DNA of 64,000 nucleotides from contig NZ_FOGD01000010.1 of NCBI RefSeq assembly GCF_900111115.1, forward strand, positions 46,943 through 110,942, read 5' to 3'. The translations under genes and the position numbers were made by a program. Of this stretch, positions 7,873 to 16,000 are shown in pieces (the first letter of the stretch is position 1; each line of letters opens with the position of its first letter). This DNA is from Giesbergeria anulus. Lineage in GTDB: Bacteria > Pseudomonadota > Gammaproteobacteria > Burkholderiales > Burkholderiaceae_C. The notes under the pieces are model-generated. The model was not told the origin of the DNA, searched no databases, and saw only the letters and a program-made list of their open reading frames with translations.

Positions 7873-8337
7873 TTACTGTTCAGAGTATTTCTTCTCAAAA
7901 TATTCTTTAATTTTCACCTTCGGAATTACGGCCTCACAACGAGCCTCGGGGGCGATATCACCGCGCGCAGCAATCCAAGGCTCATCTTTATGAGTCATCG
8001 CTTCAAGTGTTTTTGCAGGAAGTTCGCCGTAGGCGTCATAAACTTGATTTAAGACATCTACGACTCCTTCTGCCACTTTAGGAACCTCTTGTTCTTGAGG
8101 AACAGGGAGAGTATTCCAACCATACGTCTTGAATTCGTGGAAAACCTCTGGAACAACTGGGCCATGCGCCCATGCCTGCATTTGCTCACCAAATAGTTCA
8201 TTGCCAGTAATAACCTCAGTCCAAGCTTCTGCGTAGTAGAGCAGTTTTTGAACTTTCAAATGAGTGAGGTGGTCACCAGATTCAGCAGCTTTGGCAATAA
8301 ACCAATTGGCAATTTCAGTCGCATTATGTAGAGCCAT
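7873..8337 (-). CDS. Panacea-domain (DUF4065, SocA/GepA-like) antitoxin
   Basis: This 154-aa protein has the signature of the Panacea domain: ATEIANWFI at the start, LTHLKVQKLLYYAEAW, then QAWAHGPVVPEVFHEFK and ALxHxDEPW near the end. Members are hyper-promiscuous antitoxins that neutralise many unrelated toxins, or adaptors such as SocA. It is followed with no gap by the putative toxin gene. It lies directly after an attC-like site (8434-8493), so the toxin-antitoxin pair is cassette cargo, a type thought to stabilise arrays. Confidence 0.85.
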   Translation of the reverse strand: MALHNATEIANWFIAKAAESGDHLTHLKVQKLLYYAEAWTEVITGNELFGEQMQAWAHGPVVPEVFHEFKTYGWNTLPVPQEQEVPKVAEGVVDVLNQVYDAYGELPAKTLEAMTHKDEPWIAARGDIAPEARCEAVIPKVKIKEYFEKKYSEQ

Positions 8338-8433
8338 TATTCCTCTCCTTGTGTTCAGTATTATCGTTTGTCACGAATGTTATCTGAGCGTCAATTTGTC
8401 TGAGACATGGATCATATGATCAGAGTCCTTGCC

Positions 8434-8493
8434 GCCTAACGTGGAAGTTCAGCGGCGCAGCGAAGCGGAGTCCGCTGCAATGCAGGGTTAGGG
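8434..8493 (-). repeat. attC-like recombination site A1
   Basis: On the minus strand this 60-bp site begins CCCTAAC and ends GTTAGGC. The inside is a strong imperfect hairpin (GCAGCGGA and CCGCTG arms around CCGCTTCGCTGCG), the classical form of an attC with a short variable terminal structure. It separates the 92-aa gene from the Panacea gene. This is the best-formed attC of array A. Confidence 0.8.
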
Positions 8494-8509
8494 GAGCAGA
8501 TGGTTAAAA

Positions 8510-8788
8510 TTACGAAATTCCCAAAGTTCGCCTAGCGATTTGAACATCTTGTGGCGTGAATAGGTTGGAGTTTGAAATGACGATTGATTCTATGGACGTC
8601 AAGCCTTCACGGTGGAGTTCCCAGCCATTTGCCAAGTTATCTTGATTCCGAATTAGCCTTTGCATGAAGGCGACCAATTCCACGTCCGTCTGATATTGCC
8701 GCCAATTACCGAGCCGGTTCGCTGCACCTTGTCCGAGCCTCTGCCTTGTATGCTCCTCGCATTGTGCAAGCTGATCTCGTATCGACAT
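8510..8788 (-). CDS. First cassette gene of array A, unknown
   Basis: This 92-aa soluble, mostly helical protein (MSIRDQLAQCEEHTRQRLGQ at the start, QDVQIARRTLGIS at the end) is not recognised. I start at the ATG at 8788, preceded by GAGGGGAAAAAG; an upstream GTG in frame would start inside the attI-like site and is unlikely. The gene lies about 60 bp after the recombination point, in line with the outward promoter at 8903-8931, and is followed by attC A1. It would be the most recently acquired cassette if the array grew from this end. Confidence 0.6.
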   Translation of the reverse strand: MSIRDQLAQCEEHTRQRLGQGAANRLGNWRQYQTDVELVAFMQRLIRNQDNLANGWELHREGLTSIESIVISNSNLFTPQDVQIARRTLGIS

Positions 8789-8843
8789 CTTTTTCCCCTC
8801 TGATAGTGCAAATTGATATCGGAATGCTGTTGACACCGAACAG

Positions 8844-8865
8844 CCCCTAACTAGGATTAGACGAC
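8844..8865 (-). other. attI-like insertion point of module A
   Basis: On the minus strand the sequence TCTAATCCTAGTTAGG is shared with module B; homology between the copies stops exactly after TTAGG, where each passes into a different cassette. This is the behaviour of an integron attI with the crossover after the G of GTTRRRY. In copy A the core is GTTAGGG, one base off consensus. The same TCTAATCCTAG precedes the core in both copies. Confidence 0.65.
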
Positions 8866-8902
8866 AGTCCTGCACTGGCTCATCGTCGCATAAAATTGCA
8901 CC

Positions 8903-8931
8903 ATCCTACTCCACCCATAGGTAAACTGCAA
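8903..8931 (-). promoter_or_regulatory. Predicted cassette promoter (Pc-like) of module A
   Basis: On the minus strand TTGCAG (8926-8931) and TAGGAT (8903-8908) are 17 bp apart and point at the cassettes. The same arrangement with the same spacing is kept in copy B. It lies about 50 bp before the attI-like point, as an integron Pc does. The -35 box is weak. Confidence 0.45.
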
Positions 8932-9217
8932 TTCCCAGCTGTTTAGACAAACCTAAAATTTCCCAGATGCCGGTCTTGCCTGACACCGGCCCACACTGCT
9001 GGCGCGTATGCACATTTATTGTGCTCAGACAACATTACAGCACCCGTACAGCGCAATTTTCTGTGAATGGGGTACATTGTTTCATTTGGTTTCATTAGAA
9101 ACATTATTCGCAAGGGACGGAGCGTTCTTGAGCCGTGGGATTGCTGGCAGCATTGCGCATGGATGGCTAAGCGACAGGGGCTTGCCGCCACCCGCTCCTA
9201 GCCGTTAGACTTACGCT

Positions 9218-9466
9218 ATCCCGCAAAAAAGGCGGGACACGGGTCGGAAGCCCGAGTTCACTTGGCGCAGCAGCCGCATCCTCTTCATGGGGTGGCGGCT
9301 TTTCAGTTTTCTCATGCTGCGCGCATGGCCCCTGTATGGTGGGCCGTGTGGGGACGCCTGTGAGGGCGTGCCGGTTCCAAGTGCCGGTCTTCCGACCTCA
9401 CACGGTCTGCCACCCATTGCCGGAAGCGGTGGATGGCAGGTTTGCCTCGTTCACTTGGAGCCAATC
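9218..9466 (+). promoter_or_regulatory. Structured RNA leader with Shine-Dalgarno switch, copy A
   Basis: A long leader ends at the start codon of the 87-aa gene. Stems seen: CCCGC/GCGGG (9218-9238); GGTCGGAAG/CTTCCGACC (9242-9250 with 9389-9397); GCGCAGCA/TGCTGCGC (9265-9272 with 9315-9322); AGCCGC/GCGGCT (9272-9277 with 9295-9300); GGCCC/GGGCC (9327-9331, 9341-9345); ACGCC/GGCGT (9354-9358, 9365-9369); CCGG/CCGG (9371-9374, 9384-9387) whose loop holds CCAAGTG (9377-9383); TGCCA/TGGCA (9408-9412, 9434-9438). The loop CCAAGTG can pair with CACTTGG at 9259-9265 or with CACTTGG at 9452-9458, which overlaps the ribosome site GGAG (9457-9460). Copy B keeps these pairings with different bases. Confidence 0.8.
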
Positions 9467-9730
9467 ATGGCTGACACCTTTTCCCCGAACACTGCGGCCC
9501 CGCCGCCGGGCATCTTTCCGCCCTTGACTGCACAGGTTTTACAGCAAACCCTGCACGCACTGCACACCTTGTTGGCAGAACCACCGCACAGCCGGGCTGG
9601 CTCTTGGTGCCAGCAGCGCCAGCGCGCTTTGCTATGGCGCAACCGCCAGCGCTTGCAACTGTTGGCCGGTTTCCGGGCCGATGGCAGCACCGATTTGCTG
9701 CATGAGGCGATGGGCCTAACCCAGCCCTAA
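9467..9730 (+). CDS. Small protein of the duplicated module, unknown (copy A)
   Basis: This 87-aa protein starts MADTFSPN, has a Pro-rich N-terminus, a helical middle (VLQQTLHALHTLLAEPPH) and a basic, Trp/Gln/Arg-rich half (CQQRQRALLWRNRQRLQLL) that could bind nucleic acid. No family is recognised. Its start is fixed by GGAG six bases before the ATG, the site masked in the proposed RNA switch. Copy B encodes nearly the same protein. It precedes the HTH_36 gene by about 120 bp in the same direction and is probably co-transcribed with it. Confidence 0.7.
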   Translation: MADTFSPNTAAPPPGIFPPLTAQVLQQTLHALHTLLAEPPHSRAGSWCQQRQRALLWRNRQRLQLLAGFRADGSTDLLHEAMGLTQP

Positions 9731-9851
9731 GCGCAGCGCCCTTCTCGCGCTTTTTCTCTTTGCTTCCCGTTGTCTGACGGCTGCCCTGTGCAGCGGCCAG
9801 CGGGTGTGCGCTTGTGTGTTTTGTGTTTTCTCTGTTCGGAGAGGTCTTGCC

Positions 9852-10979
9852 ATGACCGAGATGTTTTCTATCGCCCGTGCCAGCCTACGTATGGGCCGTG
9901 CCACTTGGCATATTGCGTTGCCCAGTGGGGCCAAGTTGGTGTTGCTGTGCATCATTAGCCACTTTAATGACGCCCAAGGTTTTGCTTTCCCGTCGCTGAT
10001 GCGCTTGGCCCGTTTGTGTGGCTTGCACAAGCGCACGGTGCAAACGCATATCACGCTGCTCACGCAAAGGGGCGTGCTGCAAGTGGGCAAGGCCCCCGGC
10101 CTGTGCTGCCATGTGTACCGCATTAACGAGGCGGCTTTGGCAGCGCAGCCCAGCGCCACAGACGATGCCAGCGGTGCAGAAAATTTCCCCACCGAGGTGG
10201 TATTGGCTGCTCCCGCAGGTGGCGATTTTTCCGGCCCATGTGCAGAAATCACCACCCAGAACGGTAGCAACAGAATTCAACAGAAAAAGACAACGGAGCC
10301 ACCGGCCCCACCTTGCCCTGCGCCACCACCACCACCTCCTCCTCCGAAGATGGAATCGGCTTCGCCTTTACCCTTGCCCTCTTCATCATCTTATTTATTT
10401 TTGCAATCCTTGCACAGCCCGCAAGACCAAGCCGCCTTGCAGGCTTGGCAACAGGTGCGCCGGGCCAAAGGCCGCCCCGCCTTGCCCAACGCGCTGCAAT
10501 GCCAGCAATTGCTCAACCATGCGGCCACCGTGGGGCAGTCTGTCGGCTGGGTGGTGCAGGTGATGGCGCTCAACGATTGGGCCTCGTTTGATCCGGCGTG
10601 GCTGCATAACCAACGCCCTGCGCCACGGTTGCCCGCAGTAGCAACCCCGCCCCATGCAGTGGCACCACAGCAGCCCCCAACGCAACCTCAACCCCAGCGG
10701 CCAGAACCGCCCCCAGTCACCCCAGAAGAGGTAGCCCAAGCCAAAGCCCGCATGGCAGAGTTGTTAGCGCAATGGCGTGGCCCTGCTGCCACGGTGCCCG
10801 ATACCGGCCCCATCGTCCCCTGCGGCATTGCGTGGGCCGACAACATCATTGCCAGCGCCGTGCGTGGTGAGACAGTGGGTTATGCGGCGCTGGACTTTGC
10901 CTGCTCGGTAGCCAAGGTGTCTAGGCATGCTGTGCGCGCCGCAGCGGCTGTGGCAGCGGCAAACCCTGACCAGCCATGA
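9852..10979 (+). CDS. HTH_36-domain protein, plasmid/phage replication-initiator-like (copy A)
   Basis: This 375-aa protein has an N-terminal winged-helix region (about residues 5-95) with the HTH_36 pattern SGAKLVLLCII, FAFPSLMRLARLCGLHKRTV, then THITLLTQRGVLQ, seen in replication initiators and DnaT/RepO-like proteins. A long Pro-rich linker (about 145-185 and 270-310) joins it to a helical C-terminal region. No HUH or polymerase motif is visible, so replication is an inference from the DNA-binding domain. It occupies, relative to the attI-like site, the divergent position of an integron integrase. Its stop is 10 bp from the convergent sensor-kinase gene. Confidence 0.7.
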   Translation: MTEMFSIARASLRMGRATWHIALPSGAKLVLLCIISHFNDAQGFAFPSLMRLARLCGLHKRTVQTHITLLTQRGVLQVGKAPGLCCHVYRINEAALAAQPSATDDASGAENFPTEVVLAAPAGGDFSGPCAEITTQNGSNRIQQKKTTEPPAPPCPAPPPPPPPPKMESASPLPLPSSSSYLFLQSLHSPQDQAALQAWQQVRRAKGRPALPNALQCQQLLNHAATVGQSVGWVVQVMALNDWASFDPAWLHNQRPAPRLPAVATPPHAVAPQQPPTQPQPQRPEPPPVTPEEVAQAKARMAELLAQWRGPAATVPDTGPIVPCGIAWADNIIASAVRGETVGYAALDFACSVAKVSRHAVRAAAAVAAANPDQP

Positions 10980-10989
10980 TCTTTGACCC

Positions 10990-13068
10990 CTATTTTTCTG
11001 CTTCGGGCGCAGTGGTGGGCAGGGTAAAGGTAAATACCGTGCCACGGGGTTGGTTGTGGGCAAAAGCCAGCGCGCCGCCGTGCTGCTCCACCACGGTGCG
11101 GCACAGGCTCAGGCCCAAGCCCATGCCTTCGGGCCGAGTGGTGAAAAACGGCGTAAATAGGCGCTGGGCTGCTTCGTCACTCAGGCCCACGCCGATATCG
11201 GCCACGGCAAACGCTAACCAACGGCTGCCAGCGCGGTCAGGAGCGCGCTGTACCTGCACCAGCAGCACGCGGGCATCGATGTCAGGGGCGTCCATCGCCT
11301 GCATGGCGTTGCGCGTCAGGTTGAGCAGCACCTGCTCGACCATCGTGCAGTCACACCACAGGGGGGGCAGTTGGGGTTCTACCTCCACCTGTACCCGCAC
11401 GCCCAATTTGCGCGCTTGCAACTGCATCAGCGGCAGTACGGCGTCGATCAGTGTTTTAGCAGCTACGCTTTCACGCGATTGGTCGCGGCGGCGCACAAAA
11501 TCATGAACACTTTTGATGATGCGCCCGGCACGCTCGGCTTGTTGGGCAATGCGCTGCATGGCAACGCGAACGTCTTGCAGGTCGGTATTGGCTTGCGGCG
11601 GCAAGACTGCGCTCGCTTCGGTCTGGATGGCTTGTAGCAGGTTAAGTGAGCCATTAGCGTAGCTGGCAATGGCGGCCAGTGGCTGGTTGAGCTCGTGGCT
11701 CAGTAGCGAGGCCATCTCGCCCACGGTAGCCAGCCGGGCCGTGGCTTGCAGGCGCTCTTGCGAGGTGCGGGAGATTTCTTCTACGCGCTTTTGCTCACTG
11801 ATGTCCAAAAAGGCACTCATCCAGCCGGTGTGCTTGCCCACGGCATTGATGAGGGGGGCCTCGATGATGAGCACCGGAAAGCGCCGGCCATCTTTGTGCA
11901 TAAATACCGATTCCACGCCTTCGCGCGGCGGTATTTGGCCTGCCAAATGCTTGGCATAGCGCTGGCGGTATTCTTCCACCAGCTCCGGCGGCCAGTAGGG
12001 GGCAGACACACTTTGGCCCAGTAGCTCGTGGGCCTCAAAGCCGACCATCTGGCAAAAGGCCGGATTCACATAGGTGATGCGCCCTTGCAAGTCGCGGGCG
12101 CGCAAGCCGGTAATGAGCGAGTCTTCCATCGCCTTGCGAAAGGCCAGTGCATCGGCCAAATTGCTCTCGGCGCGCAAGCGGCGGCGGTTGTCGCGCACCA
12201 GCACCACCAGCACCGTGATCAGCGCAATCGACATGGCCGTGACCAGCGCTGTGAGCACGTTGGGAAAGACACTGGGCGGCGTGTGCCAACGATCCATACG
12301 TAGCACCAAGGTGTTGCCGGGCAAATCGAGCAACTGTTGTGCCGTAAAGGCGCGGCCACCCCGGCGTGCGGTGCCCACCATCGCCAACCGGGTGCCATCG
12401 GCCTCAGTAAAAGAGACCTCTTGGCGTCGGGCCAAAGAGTGGCCCATCAGTTCAGCCAGCACCGACTGCAAATGGTAGCTAGCCACCAGATAGCCCGCAT
12501 CCTTGCCTCCAGCAACCAAGGGCAGGCACAACTCAATCACCTCGGCGCCTAGGCCCTGACCATACGGTAAAAAATAGCTGCTGGAGTAGACTGGCCCGTT
12601 TAAGCGCCGGGTCTTGGCACAGGCTAGGGCGGTATCGGAGTGGCTGTCTGCACGCTGGCTTGGCATAGCTTGCTGCGACAAAAAAGGTGATTCGACTTGA
12701 CTGCGCAGCATCAGGTTGGGCGCACGCCACTCAATACGCACCAGCTCGCGGTGTTCGCGCAGCAACTGTTGCGCCTGCGCTTGCCATTGTCCAGTGGCAG
12801 CCACGCCAATTTGCAGCGCTTGCAGATTTTGCAAGTTACGCGCTAGGCCAGCGCGAATGTCGGTCACGGCATCGGCGGTATCGCGCTCTAGCTGGTTTTG
12901 CACCATGCTGGCCTCATAGCGTCCGGCCAGCCACACCAGCGTCACCAGCACAGCAGCCACCAAGGCCACCAGCAGGCTCCACAGCGACCAGCGCCGCCAC
13001 GCACGCCGCCAGTACTGACGCCACCAAGCCCAGCTCAGGCGCTCTAAAGGTAAAGGGATGATACTCAT
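10990..13068 (-). CDS. PAS-domain sensor histidine kinase
   Basis: This 692-aa membrane kinase has transmembrane helices near residues 28-48 and 268-288 that bracket a periplasmic domain, a PAS domain (about 305-425, YVNPAFCQMVGF), a HisKA domain with the H-box SHELNQPLAA (His near 456), and a HATPase domain with NLTRNAMQA, DIGVGLS and GMGLGLSL. It resembles FixL/DctB-type kinases. Its ATG overlaps the stop of the upstream yhdP-like gene by 4 bp. No response regulator is adjacent; the position where one would be expected is taken by module A, so a partner may have been separated by insertion or inversion. Confidence 0.9.
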   Translation of the reverse strand: MSIIPLPLERLSWAWWRQYWRRAWRRWSLWSLLVALVAAVLVTLVWLAGRYEASMVQNQLERDTADAVTDIRAGLARNLQNLQALQIGVAATGQWQAQAQQLLREHRELVRIEWRAPNLMLRSQVESPFLSQQAMPSQRADSHSDTALACAKTRRLNGPVYSSSYFLPYGQGLGAEVIELCLPLVAGGKDAGYLVASYHLQSVLAELMGHSLARRQEVSFTEADGTRLAMVGTARRGGRAFTAQQLLDLPGNTLVLRMDRWHTPPSVFPNVLTALVTAMSIALITVLVVLVRDNRRRLRAESNLADALAFRKAMEDSLITGLRARDLQGRITYVNPAFCQMVGFEAHELLGQSVSAPYWPPELVEEYRQRYAKHLAGQIPPREGVESVFMHKDGRRFPVLIIEAPLINAVGKHTGWMSAFLDISEQKRVEEISRTSQERLQATARLATVGEMASLLSHELNQPLAAIASYANGSLNLLQAIQTEASAVLPPQANTDLQDVRVAMQRIAQQAERAGRIIKSVHDFVRRRDQSRESVAAKTLIDAVLPLMQLQARKLGVRVQVEVEPQLPPLWCDCTMVEQVLLNLTRNAMQAMDAPDIDARVLLVQVQRAPDRAGSRWLAFAVADIGVGLSDEAAQRLFTPFFTTRPEGMGLGLSLCRTVVEQHGGALAFAHNQPRGTVFTFTLPTTAPEAEK

Positions 13069-16000
13069 GGCCCAGCCTCAGCAGCAGGTTTACTCTGGCG
13101 CGGTATGCGGCTGACCTGAGGGTCGGCCCAAGAGCCATCGATGCGAAACTCTTGCGTAGCCGCTGCCATCAAGGGGCCGCGCAAAAACACCTGCGCTAAA
13201 AAGCTGCCCAGCCCCACCACCGGGTTGATGGCCGTAGCCACCAATGAGGCGGTCATGGCGTTGATCTCAGGCACCACCACCACATGCAGGTTTTGGGTTT
13301 CGTGCTGGATGTTGGCGCTGCCCTCCATCAGCACGGCGGCATTGACGCCCTTCATTTGCAGGTTATTGCTGGTAGCCACTCCTTGCTCGATACGCACATC
13401 GCCCCGAACAAAATCAAAGGCAAAGCCATCGCTAAACACATCCCGAAAATCCAAATTCAAACGCCGGGGCAGCGATTGCAAACTGAGTACACTGAGCAGT
13501 TTGGCCAGCCCCGGCTCGGCTTTCAGGAACTGGCCGGTTTCTAGGTCTAGATGGATTTGCCCGGTCATGCTGGGGTAATCTGGCTGCGACGGTATGCCGC
13601 GCCAAGCCACTTGCCCAGCCATACGGCCTTGGCCCTGGCGCACCACATCGGCCATCCCTAAACGCGTGAGTAGTTGGCCTGCATCCCGAATATCCAACGT
13701 AAAGTTGAGCGCCGTGCGCCGCAATGGCCTAGGTATGTTGGGGGCTACCCCCAACAGCGCCCAGTTGCCGCTGGCGTTGAACGTGGCCTCTGGCATATCC
13801 AGTGCCAATTGTTGCAAGCGCCATTCGCTGGCGGCACCGTTGCCGCTGCGGTTGCTGGCCTGTACTTTTAAACGTCCAAGGTGGTGTTCGTGCAGCTCAA
13901 AGTTGTCCACCACGATGTCCAGTGCGGGCAGGTGGCCGGGTTGGGCATCCAACAATGATTCGACTTGGGCGGGGGTGCTTTGTGGCAGCTTGAGGCGCGC
14001 CAAGCGGGCAAACAAGCGGCCCTCGGCACCGGGACGGTATTGGGCATAGCCACTGAGCTGATCGGCCTCTAAATTGACTTGCCAAACCCCACCCTGCTGC
14101 GAGCCACCGGCCACCACGTTGTGCAGGGTGCGCCCCTGCACCGTCAGTTCGCGGGCGCGCAAGGCCAAGGTCTGGGGCAGGTAATCCAAGTCGGGGGCCA
14201 CGCTGCTGGCACCCGCCGCCGCAGAGGCCCCCGGCATCGCGGCCCACGCCGCCTCCCACGCATCGGTATCGAGCTGGGGCAATTGCACATTAGCGGCCAC
14301 GCCTTGAGCGGGCAGGGCGGGGGCTTCATCGGCGGGCAGACCCAAGGCAATGCTGCCACGCAACACCTTGGGCTGCGGCCCGCTGATGTCGCGCACATAC
14401 TGCACCTGCCCCAGCGCCCCCCATTGCACGCTCAGTTGTTCATGCAGGGGGGCGTCAGGCACTGGAGGGGCGGCCAGCAGTTTGGTTTCTAGGCGCAAGG
14501 GCACGGTGCTCTCTGGTGGTTTGCCCAAGGGTGCGGGCAGGTGCAAAGCCATGCCTTGCAAGTTGCTTTCGATCAGAAACTGAGGAATATCTCGGTGCAG
14601 GGTCAGGGCCAAGGTGTAGGGGGCGGTGCCGCTGGCATGGTGGGCCAGTTGCGCCAGCAGCCCCAATTCTGGGGCCTGTTGCAGCCCAGCTGCCGAGACG
14701 CTGCCGTGGGCGTGCAGTTGTAGGGCCGATGGATCAACACTAGCGCCTGCCGGTGGCGGGCGCATGCCGCCTTCCAGCCGCACCTCGCCGCCCAGCGCTT
14801 GGGCCTGCACGTTGCGCAGGGCAAAGCTGTTTTCGGTAAATTCGACCGCACCACGGGCACGCGACAACAGGGGCGTACTGGGGGTGATGCGTACCTCGTT
14901 GCCCGCCAATACCACCCGGCCCTGCACCTTGGCTTGGTGCAGGGCGTCGATAGGTAGCCCCAGCTTGAGGTGCAGATTGGCAATGCCGCTACCACTGGCT
15001 TGGGCCAAGGCGTTGCCCATCAGCCCTTGTACTGGAGAGTCCCGCAAAAACCCCAGCAGCTCCGGCAACGGCCCTTTGGCTTGGGCGCTGACGGCCACCA
15101 CGGTATGGCTCAGGTCGGGGATATGCGCCTGCACTTGGCTCAGGCGGGTTTGTTGCAAGCCCGCAAAACCACCGCTGGCCCCTTGCACCCGCATAGATGA
15201 GCGCTCAAACACCAGCTCACCGGCCAGCCCAGTCAGGGCGGGCCAAGGCAATTCACCCGCAGTTTGCAAATGGGCAGGCACATAGGCATAGGTCACGCCC
15301 TGCACCTGCGCTGCAATGCGAAACTCGCCCTGCCGGGGATCGTTAAAGGGCATGTCGTGCAAATCGCCCCGCACCCGAAAATCCACATGGTTGGACGATC
15401 CGGCCACCACGGCATCGCGCACATAGTGGCGCGCCTCTGCTGGAATCGCCAAGGGCAGGTAGCGGTGTACCCGCGTGCCATCGGCTCGGCTCAGATTGCC
15501 ACTGAGATCGAGCACCCCCGGAAAGCGCGAACGGCTGCCAGAGCGGGCGGGATCGCTGGTGCGCCAACTAGCGCGCAATGTGCCTTGGGCATCGGCATTG
15601 GCAAAACGGGTGTTGTCCACCTGCACCGCCAGTTGCTCTTGGGCCACTTGCCAGCGCACCGTGCTACTGAGTTGCTGCAAGGGCAGCCAAGGGTCTTCAA
15701 ACACACCGGGCAACACCAAAGCCCCATCGCTGATGAGCACGCTGGCCTTGCCCCCGGCTTGGGTCATTTCTACCTCGACGTTGGCCCCACGCAGGCCCAG
15801 TGGGGCGTCGGGTGCCAACCCTTGGCCGGGCAGCGCTGGCGCAGCCGCCAGCGCCAGCCCGCGCACTTGGCTACGCAAGTGGTAACTGTGCAAATCGTCG
15901 GGACTACCCTGCCAGCGCGCTTGCAGCACATCTACCAGCCCCTCAGGAGCATAGGTTTGCAACGCACTATGGGCAGAAGCAGGCAAGGGCAGGCGCGTGG

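Larger units (their letters stand above)
5570..8851 (-). mobile_element. Leftward integron-like gene-cassette array A
   Basis: This block of about 3.3 kb holds only small genes, all on the minus strand, and has lower GC than the flanking core genome. It starts at the attI-like point of module A (8844-8865) and contains two well-formed attC-like sites in the same orientation (8434-8493 and 6779-6837), each ending in GTTAGGC immediately before the next gene. The left end against corA seems truncated, with only a GCATAAC remnant after the last stop. No integrase, transposase or terminal repeats are seen. It corresponds to what is called a CALIN or an integrase-less integron array. Confidence 0.7.
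8844..10955 (+). repeat. Inverted-repeat module, copy A
   Basis: About 2.1 kb is repeated in opposite orientation at 21415-23528. The order in both is attI-like site, cassette promoter, roughly 300 bp of moderately conserved DNA with near-identical blocks, structured RNA leader, 87-aa gene and HTH_36 gene. Coding parts are highly alike while leader arms and part of the spacer differ, so the copies are diverged paralogues rather than a recent duplication. The 8866-9217 spacer has no gene. Confidence 0.9.

Noticed and set aside
8788..8875. Upstream extension of the first array A gene into the attI-like site
   Set aside because: It would need a GTG start within the conserved site shared with module B; the ATG at 8788 has its own ribosome site.
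8844..9217. A hidden integron integrase gene or remnant next to the attI-like site
   Set aside because: Neither strand in either module spacer has a frame with tyrosine-recombinase residues; the only proteins are the 87-aa and HTH_36 products.
9218..9466. Group II intron or IscB-type guide RNA as an explanation for the structured leader
   Set aside because: No reverse transcriptase, IscB or TnpB gene and no domain V-like hairpin is present; the loop pairs with the region of the adjacent ribosome site, not with exon ends.
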